Shown: positions 31,255 to 41,863 of the stretch, in pieces
Layout: each line of letters begins with the position of its first letter
Numbering within the stretch: the stretch's first letter is position 1
DNA from: Bacillus pumilus
Lineage (GTDB): Bacteria > Bacillota > Bacilli > Bacillales > Bacillaceae
NCBI RefSeq assembly: GCF_009937765.1
Contig: NZ_CP047089.1
Location: 556,272 to 620,271 of the forward strand
Reading direction: 5' to 3'
DNA length: 64,000 nt
Notes under the pieces: generated by a model
Database searches by the model: none
Seen by the model: only the letters and a program-made list of their open reading frames with translations
Told to the model about the DNA's origin: nothing
Translations under genes and position numbers: made by a program

Positions 31255-33123
31255 ATGTTTCGTGCAATAATTGGTTGGTTATTACTTGCTGCCCTCATTC
31301 CATTGTTTGCTCTGACTTTTTATCTATCAAAGGAAGAAGCTGCAAGTGTGAAGCCTGTGAACGAAGTGCTTGATCAAAAAATCAAGCTGGAAAAGATAGA
31401 TTTTTCCCAAAACAGTTATATGTATGATCGGGATGGTTCTCTCATCTCCGAGATCGTATCAAACGATGAGAACCGCGTATTCGTCACGTATGATAAAATC
31501 CCTGATCATGTGAAGGAGCTGTTCCTCCGCTCAGAGGATCGGAACTTTTATGACCATAAAGGCATTGACTTTATGGGGGTTGTGCGTGCCCTTGCTTCAA
31601 ATGTGAAAAACCATGGCATCAGTCAAGGCGCAAGTACGATCACACAGCAATTATCTCGTAATTTATATTTAAGCCATGAACGTTCGTTCACCCGAAAGTT
31701 TACAGAGCTGCTCTATTCCTACGAATTAGAGCGGAAATTCTCGAAAGATGAAATACTCGAAAGCTATTTAAATACGATTTATTTCAGTAATGGTGTTTAC
31801 GGTGTCGGTTCTGCGGCTAATTACTATTTTGATAAGCCGCTTAGTTCTTTAACGCTTGCACAGATGGCATTTATCTCTGCGATTCCAAACAACCCAACAC
31901 TGTATGATCCATTGAAGCAATTCAAACACACAAAGAAGCGCCAAGAACGACTACTTGGTATTTTAGAGAAAGACGGTGTGATCACCAAAAAGCAATACAA
32001 AAAAGCCGTCAAACAAAAAATCAGCCTGTCCGTAAGTGAAAAGAAAAACCTTTACCCTGACTATGTGACATATGCCAATGAGGAATTTACCGATCTTGTG
32101 TCAGATCAGGAAGGCTTTACAAAACGCTTGAAGAAAGCGAAAACAGATGGTGCAAAAAAAGCCATTCAAAAAGAATTATCTGAAAAGGTTAGTGCCCTGC
32201 TTCAAGATGGTGTCAAAATTTATACGGCACTTGATCCTTCCTTACAGCAACGAGCCGTCTATCAGCTTAATGCGCAATTACCTTACCAAGGTGTAGAAGG
32301 CGGATCAGCGGTCATTAATCATGAAACGCATCAAATAGTCGCACTTGCTGGCGGAAAGAACTATAAAAAATTTGATTTCAACTACGCCTATCAAGCACAA
32401 AGACAGCCTGGTTCTGCGATTAAGCCGCTTTTAGACTATGGTCCTTATATCGACCAAACCGGTGCAACAGCTTCAAGCAAAATCAGTGCCGGCAAGTTTT
32501 GCAGCAGCGGATACTGTCCGCAGAACTATAGTCACAAAACATACGGAACCGTCACACTTGAAACAGCCTTTAAGAACTCTTACAATACTCCTGCGATCCG
32601 AATGCTGGATACAGTTGGTGTCAAAAAAGGCTTTAGCTACTTAGAGAAATTCTCATTCGAACATATCGTCGCGGATGATTATCGCCTTCCTTCTGCACTT
32701 GGTGGATTTACGAAGGGCTTCTCGCCGCTAGAAATAACAGACGCATATACCGTCTTTGGTAATCAAGGAGCTTACACGCAAAGTCATTCAATCACAAAGG
32801 TAACAGACTTAAATGGTAAGACCCTTTACAAGTGGAAAGAATCACCGAAGCAAGTGTATTCTCAGCGGACAAATGAGACTATGCGTAAATTGCTTGCCTC
32901 TGTTGTAAAAAGCGGGACAGGGAAAAAAGCGAATTTCAGTGCCCCTTACATCGGTGGTAAAACAGGGACATCCAATGACTACAAAGACATTTGGTTTGTC
33001 GGACTGACAGATCAATATACAATGGGTGTATGGGTTGGAAGAGATAGAGGAACGGTTGAATCTATTTACAGCTCAAGTCCGCACTTACGTATTTGGAAAA
33101 ATACGATGCAATACGCCAGATAA
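31255..33123 (+). CDS. pbpD: Class A penicillin-binding protein 4
   Basis: The protein has 622 residues from the ATG at 31255, matching the 624-residue B. subtilis PBP4. The N-terminal signal-anchor FRAIIGWLLLAALIPLFAL is followed by the glycosyltransferase 51 domain (SEDRNFYDHKGIDFMG, QGASTITQQLSRNLYL). The transpeptidase domain has the catalytic S387-A-I-K390, an SYN-type motif KNSYNTPA and KTGT at 569-572. It polymerises and crosslinks peptidoglycan on the outer face of the membrane. It is followed by yuxK after nine bases plus start, so the two may be co-transcribed. Confidence 0.95.
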   Translation: MFRAIIGWLLLAALIPLFALTFYLSKEEAASVKPVNEVLDQKIKLEKIDFSQNSYMYDRDGSLISEIVSNDENRVFVTYDKIPDHVKELFLRSEDRNFYDHKGIDFMGVVRALASNVKNHGISQGASTITQQLSRNLYLSHERSFTRKFTELLYSYELERKFSKDEILESYLNTIYFSNGVYGVGSAANYYFDKPLSSLTLAQMAFISAIPNNPTLYDPLKQFKHTKKRQERLLGILEKDGVITKKQYKKAVKQKISLSVSEKKNLYPDYVTYANEEFTDLVSDQEGFTKRLKKAKTDGAKKAIQKELSEKVSALLQDGVKIYTALDPSLQQRAVYQLNAQLPYQGVEGGSAVINHETHQIVALAGGKNYKKFDFNYAYQAQRQPGSAIKPLLDYGPYIDQTGATASSKISAGKFCSSGYCPQNYSHKTYGTVTLETAFKNSYNTPAIRMLDTVGVKKGFSYLEKFSFEHIVADDYRLPSALGGFTKGFSPLEITDAYTVFGNQGAYTQSHSITKVTDLNGKTLYKWKESPKQVYSQRTNETMRKLLASVVKSGTGKKANFSAPYIGGKTGTSNDYKDIWFVGLTDQYTMGVWVGRDRGTVESIYSSSPHLRIWKNTMQYAR

Positions 33124-33141
33124 ACAGGAGGTTTGATTGCC

Positions 33142-33552
33142 ATGCATTCAACACATCCACCCCATTTAATTTTATTTGATGGTGTCTGCAACGTGTGCAG
33201 CGGCGCTGTTCAGTTTGTGATTAAACGTGATCCAAATGAGCGAATGATGTTTGCTTCATTACAATCAGAGACAGGACAGCGCATTTTAAAAGAAAACGGT
33301 TTGCCTCTAGATGAATTCAATTCATTTATTTATATTGAAAATGGCACCCTTTATACGAAGTCGACAGGCATCTTAAAAGCCATGCGGCAGTTAAAAGGGA
33401 TCTACAGATGGAGTTATGTATTCCTTGCCATTCCGCGCCCTATCCGTGATTGGTTTTATGAGCAGATAGCGAAAAATCGCTACAAATGGTTCGGTCAAAA
33501 AACATCTTGTATGATGCCAACACCCGATATACAAAAACGGTTTCTATCATAA
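33142..33552 (+). CDS. yuxK: DCC-family thiol-disulfide oxidoreductase-like protein YuxK
   Basis: The protein has 136 residues, starting MHSTHPPHLILFDG, ten bases after AGGAGG. The family motif FDGVCNVCSGAVQF has the CxxC pair in a thioredoxin-like fold. The function is unknown; the name DCC comes from the D-x-x-C-x-x-C pattern. It lies 18 bases behind pbpD and ends in a bidirectional terminator. Confidence 0.88.
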   Translation: MHSTHPPHLILFDGVCNVCSGAVQFVIKRDPNERMMFASLQSETGQRILKENGLPLDEFNSFIYIENGTLYTKSTGILKAMRQLKGIYRWSYVFLAIPRPIRDWFYEQIAKNRYKWFGQKTSCMMPTPDIQKRFLS

Positions 33553-33554
33553 AA

Positions 33555-33590
33555 AAAGCATCCTCCGATCGTGGAGGATGCTTTCTTTGT
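33555..33590. terminator. Bidirectional terminator between yuxK and yufK
   Basis: AAAGCATCCTCC and GGAGGATGCTTT (33555-33584) form a perfect 12-base stem. An A-run precedes it and a T-rich stretch follows, so it can serve both convergent genes. Confidence 0.85.
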
Positions 33591-33594
33591 CTGT

Positions 33595-34152
33595 TTATGA
33601 AGGCAGACTTGCCATAACACTGTTATAAAGCTTAATAAATAAGTACAAAATGCCGATTAAAAACGTGGCCCAAAACAGCAACATAAACATCATAAAACCA
33701 ATTAAATTCAGCATGGAAAGCGATTGATAAATGCGAACCACAACCCAGATAAAATAGACAAGACCTGCTAAGACAAATAGTCCGACAAGCAGAATCAACT
33801 GCTGCGTCAGTAGAAATGCAAGTAAGCCAGCAAATAAATAAACAACGGATGCAATCCGAATTTTCTTTAAGTTCTCCCCTTCAGGATCTTTCGCGAAAAA
33901 GAGTAGTGCCAGCTCTAATACCGTATCTGCAATCAGTTTCAAGGCAGATAAAATCATAAAATAAACAAGTGCAAAAGCAGCAAAAAGAGCAAGTCTGATG
34001 CCCTGTTCCGAGAAGAATTCCAGCATCCCTTTTAAAATACCTGCTTGATTCAAGAAATCAGTCGTAATCCCTACTGTGAAAATCGAAAAAGCAGAGCTGA
34101 ATAGTAAAATCGAAATCAGCGGAAAATATCCAGTCAAATATGTATTTTTCAT
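33595..34152 (-). CDS. yufK: Polytopic membrane protein YufK
   Basis: The protein has 185 residues from the ATG at 34152, with GAAAGGAT eight bases before it; this equals the length of B. subtilis YufK. About five hydrophobic segments span the sequence, separated by a short polar loop (AKDPEGENLKKIR). No functional motif is visible. It lies opposite to malK and is named by synteny. Confidence 0.82.
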   Translation of the reverse strand: MKNTYLTGYFPLISILLFSSAFSIFTVGITTDFLNQAGILKGMLEFFSEQGIRLALFAAFALVYFMILSALKLIADTVLELALLFFAKDPEGENLKKIRIASVVYLFAGLLAFLLTQQLILLVGLFVLAGLVYFIWVVVRIYQSLSMLNLIGFMMFMLLFWATFLIGILYLFIKLYNSVMASLPS

Positions 34153-34337
34153 AAATAGATCCTTTCTCATAAGCTCACATTTATTATGGCTCACTTAAAA
34201 CAGATTGACAAGATGCTTTCAAAGTAAACTGACAGCAAAATCAAATTTGTGATTTTGCACGTACATTCCTTCACAAACTTACATTTTCCCGTTAAAGTAT
34301 TACTATTACGAAAAAATCGTGCGTTAGGGGTATACTC

Positions 34338-35939
34338 GTGAAAAAAACTTTAAGACTGCAAACACGTCTGACGATTTTTGTTTGTATTGTTGTCCTGATC
34401 TCCCTTTGTATTACTTTCTTTACGATCTGGTCAGAAACAGCGAAGAACATTCATCAGCAGGAACGTGACATCGCCCTCTCCACTGCCAAGATGGTCGCAG
34501 AGGCTCCGATCACAGCTAAATCATTAAAAGAAAACCAATCGTATTCAGCACTGCGTCAATATACAACAAGTGTTCAGCGAATCACCAAAACCGAATTCGT
34601 TGTCGTAATGGATATGAACGGCATTCGCAAAACCCATCCAAATCCGCAGAAGATCGGAAAACGGTTTGCTGGCGGTGATGAAGAGCCAGCATTACAGGGT
34701 AAAGAACATATTAGTACGGCTTCTGGAACACTTGGCAGATCTATGCGTGCTTTTGTCCCGGTTTATGATCAAGATGGAAAGCAGCTCGGGGCTGTGGCAG
34801 TAGGGATTACGTTAAAGGAAATTGACTTGATCATTCATCAAAGCTTACTTCCACTCTACTTCGTCACATCGCTCAGTCTTCTTTCTGGAATCATCGGAGC
34901 ACTCATTGTGGCAAGAAAAGTGAAGAAAATCATGTTTGGACTAGAGCCAGATGAGATTGCTACATTATTAAAAGAACGAAGCGCCATGCTAGAATCAACA
35001 AAAGAAGGGATTCTTGCCGTCGATCAGCACGGTAAAATCAAGCTCGCCAATGCTGAAGCGAAACGACTCTTTCATAATATGGGCATTATGGTTGATCCTA
35101 GAGAACAAGATGTTCAGGTTCTCCTCCCTTCAAGCGGCTTAAAGCAAGTCATTGATACACGCAAGCCGCTGCTTGACCGCGACGTGAGAATGAACGGACT
35201 GGAGCTCGTCTTTAATGAAGTCCCGATTACGGTAAAAGGTGAAATTGTCGGGGCAATCGCCACCTTCCGCGACAAAACAGAAGTCAAACATTTGGCGGAG
35301 CAGCTAAGCGGAGTCAAAATGTATGCAAACGCCCTCCGTGCCCAGTCACATGAATTCATGAACAAGCTTCATGTCATTTTAGGATTGGTACAGCTCAAAA
35401 ACTACGATGACCTTGGCACTTATATCAAAGATATTGCAATCTATCAGCAGACGGAAACAAATGAGATCATCAACCATGTGAAAAACTCTGTTTTAGCAGG
35501 ATTTTTACTAGGAAAACAAAGCTATATCAGGGAACAAGGCGCGACCTTAGAAGTCATATGCAGCACACAAGTCCCAAATTCAGAGGACCCAGCAGTGACG
35601 CATGATCTCATTACCGTCATTGGCAACCTGTTAAATAACGCACTCGATGCGGTTTCTCAAACTGAGACAAAAAACATCTCGATCTCATTCCGATACGTTC
35701 AGGAGCAGCTTCATATTGAGATTACAGACACGGGTGTTGGTCTCACAAAAGAAGAACAAGACATCATGTTCGATCAAGGCTTTTCAACGAAAGGACAAGA
35801 CAGAGGATTCGGTCTCTATTTCGTTGACCAAAGCATCAAAAAATTGAACGGACATCTAATTGTCACGAGTGAAAAAGGAGAAGGAACGACCTTTAGTCTC
35901 CGCATTCCGTATAAACAAAAGGAGGATTCACATGATTAA
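34338..35939 (+). CDS. malK: Malate-sensing histidine kinase MalK
   Basis: The protein has 533 residues and starts at GTG after AGGGG. Two transmembrane segments (about 13-32 and 172-192) flank an extracytoplasmic PAS-like domain of the DcuS/CitA type. A cytoplasmic PAS domain (about 215-315) leads to the phosphoacceptor His338 in [14 protein letters not shown], then [15 protein letters not shown] and GFGLYFV. In B. subtilis MalK (YufL) senses external malate and activates MalR. It overlaps malR by eight bases. Confidence 0.92.
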   Translation: MKKTLRLQTRLTIFVCIVVLISLCITFFTIWSETAKNIHQQERDIALSTAKMVAEAPITAKSLKENQSYSALRQYTTSVQRITKTEFVVVMDMNGIRKTHPNPQKIGKRFAGGDEEPALQGKEHISTASGTLGRSMRAFVPVYDQDGKQLGAVAVGITLKEIDLIIHQSLLPLYFVTSLSLLSGIIGALIVARKVKKIMFGLEPDEIATLLKERSAMLESTKEGILAVDQHGKIKLANAEAKRLFHNMGIMVDPREQDVQVLLPSSGLKQVIDTRKPLLDRDVRMNGLELVFNEVPITVKGEIVGAIATFRDKTEVKHLAEQLSGVKMYANALRAQSHEFMNKLHVILGLVQLKNYDDLGTYIKDIAIYQQTETNEIINHVKNSVLAGFLLGKQSYIREQGATLEVICSTQVPNSEDPAVTHDLITVIGNLLNNALDAVSQTETKNISISFRYVQEQLHIEITDTGVGLTKEEQDIMFDQGFSTKGQDRGFGLYFVDQSIKKLNGHLIVTSEKGEGTTFSLRIPYKQKEDSHD

Positions 35940-36639
35940 TGTGTTAATAGTAGAAGACGACCCAATGGTTGGGGAGCTGAACAAACGCTACCTGACCCAA
36001 ATTGAGGGCTTTGAATTAAAGGGAATCGCCACCTCTTTTCAGCAGGCACTGGATATGTTAAAAACAGAAGCCATTCACCTCGTATTGCTCGATATTTATA
36101 TGCCTGGACAAAATGGACTGGCATTATTATCAGAAATTCGCAAACAAAATCATTCGGTTGATGTCATTGTCATTTCAGCTGCAAATGAAGTCGACGTGGT
36201 CCAGCAAACGATGCGAAACGGAGCCGTTGATTATTTAATCAAGCCATTTGAGTTTGAACGTTTCCAATCGGCACTCTCAGAATATAAACGGAAACACGCC
36301 TTGTACCAAACGATGAACAGCATCTCGCAAAATGATTTAGATGCGAAGCTCTTTCATAAAAAAGCAGAGACGGAAAAAGTCCTTCTGCCAAAAGGCCTGA
36401 CCAAAAGCACACTCAAACTCATCTGGACAAGTATTCAGTCATTCGGTCATCAGGCTTTCACGACCGAAGACCTAGCGAATCATACAGAAATCTCTCAAGT
36501 CTCCATTAGAAAATACTTGAAATTCCTTGAGGACATCGAAGTAGTTGATGTTGAAATGGCATACGGGACCATTGGACGTCCTGTTTTCCAATATAAACTC
36601 AGTACAACAAATATGAATTTAATTCAGCAATATCTATAA
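35932..36639 (+). CDS. malR: Response regulator MalR
   Basis: The protein has 235 residues from the ATG at 35932, after AAAGGAGG. The receiver domain has acidic residues ED(9,10) and the phosphorylated Asp54 in VLLDIYMPG. The C-terminal helix-turn-helix ([19 protein letters not shown]) is of the CitB/DcuR group. In B. subtilis MalR turns on maeN and ywkA when malate is present; maeN lies 5 kb downstream here. A terminator follows. Confidence 0.92.
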   Translation: MINVLIVEDDPMVGELNKRYLTQIEGFELKGIATSFQQALDMLKTEAIHLVLLDIYMPGQNGLALLSEIRKQNHSVDVIVISAANEVDVVQQTMRNGAVDYLIKPFEFERFQSALSEYKRKHALYQTMNSISQNDLDAKLFHKKAETEKVLLPKGLTKSTLKLIWTSIQSFGHQAFTTEDLANHTEISQVSIRKYLKFLEDIEVVDVEMAYGTIGRPVFQYKLSTTNMNLIQQYL

Positions 36640-36645
36640 TTTGAC

Positions 36646-36680
36646 ACATCTGACCTTGTACAGAGGCCAGATGTTTTTTT
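36646..36680 (+). terminator. malKR terminator
   Basis: ACATCTG and CAGATGT (36646-36674) form a 7-base stem extended by partial pairing, followed by TTTTTT. It lies seven bases after the malR stop. Confidence 0.8.
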
Positions 36681-37033
36681 ATGGAACACGATGTGACAAA
36701 CCCCTTGATATCAGTGGTTCCACTGTAGTAGAGCACATCACAAAAGCGGCATTATATCATATTTCAGCACATAAAAAGACATTGAATTTCGCCTTTTAAC
36801 ATTTTTTTAAAAATAAAACAAATTTCTATTTATTTATTCGATTGGAAATGATAAATTATGATTGATTAGTTCAACGAGATATAAGTCTGATGTCTTACAT
36901 CTTCTCTCCTGCCATCCATAAGTTTCAGGAGAAAGCAGGATAAAATACCCTATTCAGACGGGTGAGAAGAGGTAGATCGGTCTTTTTTCGCGAGACTTTT
37001 CTGAAACTTTTAAATTTTATAGGGGGTTATGTT
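36681..37033 (+). promoter_or_regulatory. Long AT-rich leader of nupN with a hairpin
   Basis: This 353-base stretch has no gene. It contains AT-rich tracts (36,800-36,870) that could hold the promoter and a stem TCTCCTG/CAGGAGA (about 36,904-36,934). The CodY-like box listed next is at its right end. I did not recognise a purine riboswitch core. Confidence 0.5.
36995..37009 (+). promoter_or_regulatory. CodY box in front of nupN
   Basis: ACTTTTCTGAAACTT matches the CodY consensus AATTTTCWGAAAATT at 13 of 15 positions. It ends 25 bases before the nupN start codon. In B. subtilis this operon belongs to the CodY regulon, so control by GTP and branched-chain amino acids is expected here as well. 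Confidence 0.75.
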
Positions 37034-38116
37034 TTGAAGAAGCGCAAAATTGGACTAGCATTGTCCTTAGTCGTAGCAGCAGGAACCATCCTTGGAGCAT
37101 GCGGCAACTCTGGCTCAAACAGCGGTGAAAACAAAAAAGATAAAGATCAATTCACTGTTGCAATGGTAACTGATGTCGGTGGTGTCGATGACAAATCGTT
37201 TAACCAATCAGCTTGGGAAGGTTTACAAGCATTTGGAAAAGACAACAATCTTAAAAAAGGTAAAAACGGCTTTGATTACTTACAATCTAAATCAGACGCT
37301 GACTATACAACAAACTTAAACACTCTTGCTCGTGAGAAATTCGATTTGATTTACGGAATTGGTTTCTTAATGGAAGATGCTATATCTGAAATTGCAGACC
37401 AACGTAAGAAAAACCACTTTGCTATCGTTGATGCAGTCGTGAAAAAAGACAACGTAGCTAGCATTGTATTCAACGAAAACGAAGGATCATTCCTTGTGGG
37501 TGTTGCGGCTGCTCTTTCTACAAAATCAAACAAAATTGGTTTTGTTGGCGGTGTTGATTCTGAATTAGTCAGAAAATTCGAAGTCGGTTTCCGTGCAGGC
37601 GTTGAAGCAGCTAACCCGAAAGCAAAAGTAGAAGTGAAATATGCAGGTGCATTCGATAAAGCAGACATCGGGAAAGCAACAGCTGAAAGCATGTACAAAT
37701 CTGGCGTTGACATCATCTATCATGCAGCTGGCGGCACTGGAACTGGTGTCTTCACAGAAGCGAAAAACCTGAAAAAAGCGGATCCTAACCGTAAAGTTTG
37801 GGTCATCGGTGTAGATAAAGACCAGTATGACGAAGGAAAAGTACCTGGAACAAAACAAAGTGTCACGCTTACTTCTATGGTGAAGAAAGTCGACACAGCG
37901 GTACAAGACTTAACAACGAAAGCAAAAGATGGTAAGTTCCCTGGCGGCGAAGTGATCACATACGGTCTGAAAGAAGGCGCTCTTGACATTTCTCCATCTC
38001 AGGAAAACCTTAGTAAAGATGTATTAAAGAAAGTGGAAGAATGGAAACAAAAAATCATCAAGGGTGAAATTAAAATCCCTGCAACACGTGATGAACTAAA
38101 AGATTTTAAAGCTTAA
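37034..38116 (+). CDS. nupN: Nucleoside-binding lipoprotein NupN (BMP family)
   Basis: The protein has 360 residues and starts at TTG after GGGGG. The signal ends in the lipobox LGAC near residue 23. The mature part is a BMP-family periplasmic-type binding fold, with [37 protein letters not shown] and [13 protein letters not shown] as family blocks. It captures nucleosides (guanosine in B. subtilis) outside the membrane for NupOPQ. A terminator between nupN and nupO should make it more abundant than the rest. Confidence 0.92.
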   Translation: MKKRKIGLALSLVVAAGTILGACGNSGSNSGENKKDKDQFTVAMVTDVGGVDDKSFNQSAWEGLQAFGKDNNLKKGKNGFDYLQSKSDADYTTNLNTLAREKFDLIYGIGFLMEDAISEIADQRKKNHFAIVDAVVKKDNVASIVFNENEGSFLVGVAAALSTKSNKIGFVGGVDSELVRKFEVGFRAGVEAANPKAKVEVKYAGAFDKADIGKATAESMYKSGVDIIYHAAGGTGTGVFTEAKNLKKADPNRKVWVIGVDKDQYDEGKVPGTKQSVTLTSMVKKVDTAVQDLTTKAKDGKFPGGEVITYGLKEGALDISPSQENLSKDVLKKVEEWKQKIIKGEIKIPATRDELKDFKA

Positions 38117-38193
38117 TTTGAGCATCGGGATAAGCGCGTCTTATCCCCTTGTTTCTTCTTTACCTCCTCTTTATTCGTAAAAGGTGGTAAAAG

Positions 38194-38226
38194 AAAAGCT
38201 GCAGCCTCGTTTTGCAGCTTTTCTTT
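38194..38226 (+). terminator. Internal terminator between nupN and nupO
   Basis: AAAAGCTGCA and TGCAGCTTTT (38194-38222) form a perfect 10-base stem, followed by CTTTT. It lies inside the operon, 78 bases after nupN, so partial read-through is needed to reach nupO. Confidence 0.8.
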
Positions 38227-38275
38227 TGCTAGTTTTTATCTTCATCAGCACCCTAAAAAAGGAGCGGTTAAACCT

Positions 38276-39811
38276 GTGGATTATGTCATTGAAATGTTGA
38301 ATATACGCAAAGAATTCCCTGGCATTGTAGCAAACGACAACATTACGCTGCAGCTAAAAAAGGGCGAAATTCATGCGCTGCTTGGTGAAAACGGCGCTGG
38401 AAAATCAACGCTCATGAACGTGCTTTTCGGTCTTTACCAGCCTGAAAAAGGTGAAATCAAGGTTCATGGAAAACCTGTGACCATCTCTAGCCCGAATGAT
38501 GCAAGTGATTTAGGCATCGGTATGGTGCATCAACACTTTATGCTTGTCGATACCTTCACCGTCGCTGAAAACATCATTTTAGGAAAAGAGCCCAAGAAAT
38601 TTGGAAAGATCGACAAAGAACAAGCCATACAGCAAGTACAAGAGCTTTCTGACCGCTATGGCTTAAAAATAGACCCTGCCGCAAAAGTATCTGACATCTC
38701 AGTTGGTATGCAGCAGCGTGCAGAAATTTTAAAAACACTTTATCGCGGCGCTGATATTTTGATCTTCGACGAACCAACAGCCGTCTTAACACCTCAAGAA
38801 ATTAAAGAACTCATACAAATTATGAAAAACTTAATCAATGAAGGAAAATCCATTATTTTAATTACGCATAAACTGAAAGAAATTATGGATGCCTGTCACC
38901 GCGTCACCATTATTCGAAAAGGCCAAGGCATTCGCACACTTGATGTGGAAAGCACAAACAAAGATGAGCTTGCAAGCCTCATGGTCGGTCGTGAAGTTTC
39001 ATTTAAGACAGACAAAAAAGAAGCCGCTCCTGCTGAGGAAGTACTTCACATTCAAGATCTTACTGTAAAAGACGCGCGAGGTATTGAAGCGGTGAAACAT
39101 CTCAACCTCTCAGTAAAGGCTGGAGAAATAGTCGGTATCGCTGGAGTCGATGGCAATGGTCAATCTGAATTAATTGAAGCCATTACTGGTTTAAAAAAGT
39201 CAGAGGCTGGCACGATCATGCTAAACGGGAAAGCCATTCAAAATCTTCCGCCTCGTAAGGTGACCGAATCTGGAATTGGACATATTCCTCAAGACCGTCA
39301 TAAACACGGACTAGTGCTTGATTTTTCAATAGGAGAAAATATTTCCTTACAAACGTATTATCAGCGTCCATACTCAAAATTCGGTTTGATGAATATGAAA
39401 AATATTTACCAAAAGGCAAAGCGGATCATTGCCGAGTATGATGTCAGAACACCGAGTGAATATACAGAGGCGCGCGCCCTATCAGGCGGGAATCAGCAAA
39501 AAGCTATTATTGGCCGTGAAGTTGACCGCAATCCTGATTTATTAATTGCCGCTCAGCCGACACGTGGACTTGATGTTGGTGCGATTGAATTTGTCCATAA
39601 GCGCCTCATTGAGCAAAGAGACACAGGCAAAGCCGTCCTGCTCATCTCATTTGAGCTTGATGAAATTATCAATGTCAGTGATAAAATTGCAGTTATTTTT
39701 GAAGGCAGCATTATTGCCATCGTTGATCCAAAAGAAACAACAGAGCAAGAACTTGGTCTATTAATGGCTGGAAGTACGCAACAGGAAGTGGGGAAAGAAG
39801 CAAATGTCTAA
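38276..39811 (+). CDS. nupO: Nucleoside ABC transporter ATPase NupO (two domains)
   Basis: The protein has 511 residues and GTG start after AAAGGAG. It has two ABC domains in one chain. The first has Walker A GENGAGKST, signature VGMQQRAEI and Walker B ILIFDEPTAVL. The second has the weaker P-loop GVDGNGQSE, signature LSGGNQQK and LLIAAQPTRGLD in place of the usual acidic Walker B, as is usual for the sugar/nucleoside type. It powers uptake through NupP and NupQ. It overlaps nupP by eight bases. Confidence 0.94.
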   Translation: MDYVIEMLNIRKEFPGIVANDNITLQLKKGEIHALLGENGAGKSTLMNVLFGLYQPEKGEIKVHGKPVTISSPNDASDLGIGMVHQHFMLVDTFTVAENIILGKEPKKFGKIDKEQAIQQVQELSDRYGLKIDPAAKVSDISVGMQQRAEILKTLYRGADILIFDEPTAVLTPQEIKELIQIMKNLINEGKSIILITHKLKEIMDACHRVTIIRKGQGIRTLDVESTNKDELASLMVGREVSFKTDKKEAAPAEEVLHIQDLTVKDARGIEAVKHLNLSVKAGEIVGIAGVDGNGQSELIEAITGLKKSEAGTIMLNGKAIQNLPPRKVTESGIGHIPQDRHKHGLVLDFSIGENISLQTYYQRPYSKFGLMNMKNIYQKAKRIIAEYDVRTPSEYTEARALSGGNQQKAIIGREVDRNPDLLIAAQPTRGLDVGAIEFVHKRLIEQRDTGKAVLLISFELDEIINVSDKIAVIFEGSIIAIVDPKETTEQELGLLMAGSTQQEVGKEANV

Positions 39812-40850
39812 TCGCTTAACAAATCTGCTCATTCCGCTTATAGCCATCGTACTTGGTCTTTTTGTTGGGGCCATTATTATGCTGGCAAGCGGTTATAGTG
39901 TCATCGAAGGCTATGGCGCCCTTTGGAATGGCGTCTTCGGTGAAACCTATTATATGGGAGAAACCATCAGACAAGTGACACCTTACATATTATCAGGACT
40001 TGCTGTTGCTTTTGCATTTCGGACAGGTCTCTTTAATATCGGTGTAGAAGGTCAAATGCTCATTGGCTGGGTAGCTGCTGTATGGATCGGTACAACTGTC
40101 CATGCACCTATGTACATCCATCTGCCGCTTGCACTTATCACCGCAGCTGCTGCTGGTGCATTATGGGGCTTTATTCCCGGGTTTTTAAAGGCTCGTTTTT
40201 ATGTTCATGAAGTGATTGTCACGATCATGATGAACTACATTGCCCTTCATGTGACAAACTATTTGATCTCAAATGTCTTAACGAATAATAAAGATAAAAC
40301 AGAAAAAATCGATGCCACTGCCTCACTTCGCTCTGGTTTCTTTGAACAAATCACCGATTTCTCCCGGATGCATAATGGTATTTTTGTCGCCATTATCGCT
40401 GCAGTCGTGATGTGGGTCATTATTCAAAAAACCTCTAAAGGCTTTGAATTGCGGGCTGTTGGAATGAACCAGCAGGCATCCCATTATGCCGGTATGAACG
40501 TTCGCCGCAATATCATTTATGCGATGCTCATTTCAGGTGCTTTTGCAGGTCTTGCAGGCGCTATGGAAGGTCTTGGTACATTTGAATATGCTTCAATTAA
40601 AGGCTCGTTTACCGGTGTAGGATTTGATGGAATCGCTGTCGCTTTATTAGGTGGAAACACTGCTGTTGGTGTTGTTCTTGCGGCACTGCTGCTTGGTGGA
40701 TTGAAAGTCGGTGCTTTAAATATGCCGCTTGAATCTGGCGTACCGACTGAGGTCGTTGATATTGTCATTGCGATCATTATTCTTTTCGTCGCCTCAAGCT
40801 ATATTATCCGTCTTGTGATGAACCAAATGAAGAAAAAGGGGGGAAAATAA
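39804..40850 (+). CDS. nupP: Nucleoside ABC transporter permease NupP
   Basis: The protein has 348 residues with about eight to nine membrane segments of the RbsC/BMP permease type. The block FRTGLFNIGVEGQMLIGW near residue 70 is typical of this family. It forms the channel with NupQ. The start overlaps the end of nupO and its stop is immediately followed by the GTG of nupQ. Confidence 0.93.
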   Translation: MSNRLTNLLIPLIAIVLGLFVGAIIMLASGYSVIEGYGALWNGVFGETYYMGETIRQVTPYILSGLAVAFAFRTGLFNIGVEGQMLIGWVAAVWIGTTVHAPMYIHLPLALITAAAAGALWGFIPGFLKARFYVHEVIVTIMMNYIALHVTNYLISNVLTNNKDKTEKIDATASLRSGFFEQITDFSRMHNGIFVAIIAAVVMWVIIQKTSKGFELRAVGMNQQASHYAGMNVRRNIIYAMLISGAFAGLAGAMEGLGTFEYASIKGSFTGVGFDGIAVALLGGNTAVGVVLAALLLGGLKVGALNMPLESGVPTEVVDIVIAIIILFVASSYIIRLVMNQMKKKGGK

Positions 40851-41810
40851 GTGGGATTTCTGCAAATTCTTGAAATCATCGTCCCGGCAACACTTGTCTA
40901 TGCTGCACCACTTATTTTAACCGCTCTTGGAGGCGTCTTTTCAGAAAGATCAGGTGTTGTGAATATCGGTCTTGAAGGTTTGATGGTCGTCGGAGCATTT
41001 TCCAGTATTATCTTTAACTTGTTTTTTGCTGATACGTTTGGTGCCTTGACCCCGTGGCTTGGGCTCCTCGTCGGAATGGCGATTGGCGGATTGTTCTCTT
41101 TGATTCATGCTGTTGCGACCATTACATTCCGTGCTGATCAAACGGTTAGTGGTGTTGCAATTAACATGCTGGCACTTGGCGCTACGCTGTTTGTCGTGAA
41201 ACTGATTTATGGGAAAGCTCAAACAGATAAAATTACAGAACCTTTCTATAAAGGTGATATTCCCCTTTTAAGTGACATTCCGATTATTGGCGATATTTTC
41301 TTTAAAGATGTTTATTATACGTCCATACTCGCTTTAGCGCTTGCGGTTGTTGCTTGGTTTGTTTTATTTAAAATGCCTTTTGGTCTTCGTCTTCGTGCAG
41401 TCGGAGAACATCCAATGGCTGCTGATACAATGGGAATCAAAGTGTACCGGATGCGCTATATCGGCGTCTTTATTAGTGGACTATTTGGTGGGCTTGGCGG
41501 AGCTGTTTATGCGTCAACCATCGCGCTTGATTTCTCACATGCGACCATTACTGGACAAGGATTTATTGCACTAGCCGCACTTGTCTTCGGTAAATGGCAC
41601 CCATTCGGCGCTATGGGCGCTGCTTTATTCTTTGGATTTGCTCAAAGTTTAAGTATTATTGGCTCTCTCCTGCCGCTATTCCAAGATATACCGAACGTGT
41701 ATATGCTCATTGCACCATATGTGCTGACCATCTTAGCACTTACTGGTTTCATCGGAAGGGCAGATGCACCGAAAGCACTTGGGACACCTTATTTAAAAGG
41801 AAAACGATAA
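40851..41810 (+). CDS. nupQ: Nucleoside ABC transporter permease NupQ
   Basis: The protein has 319 residues and starts at GTG with no gap after nupP. It has about eight membrane segments and the family block ERSGVVNIGLEGLMVVGA near residue 33, paralogous to the one in NupP. It ends the operon, before a strong terminator. Confidence 0.93.
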   Translation: MGFLQILEIIVPATLVYAAPLILTALGGVFSERSGVVNIGLEGLMVVGAFSSIIFNLFFADTFGALTPWLGLLVGMAIGGLFSLIHAVATITFRADQTVSGVAINMLALGATLFVVKLIYGKAQTDKITEPFYKGDIPLLSDIPIIGDIFFKDVYYTSILALALAVVAWFVLFKMPFGLRLRAVGEHPMAADTMGIKVYRMRYIGVFISGLFGGLGGAVYASTIALDFSHATITGQGFIALAALVFGKWHPFGAMGAALFFGFAQSLSIIGSLLPLFQDIPNVYMLIAPYVLTILALTGFIGRADAPKALGTPYLKGKR

Positions 41811-41827
41811 TTACGATGTATGATCAA

Positions 41828-41863
41828 TCCCCTGAAGGATAAACTACCTTCAGGGGATTTTTG
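41828..41863 (+). terminator. nupNOPQ terminator
   Basis: TCCCCTGAAGG and CCTTCAGGGGA (41828-41857) form a perfect 11-base stem followed by TTTTT. It lies 17 bases after the nupQ stop. Confidence 0.9.
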
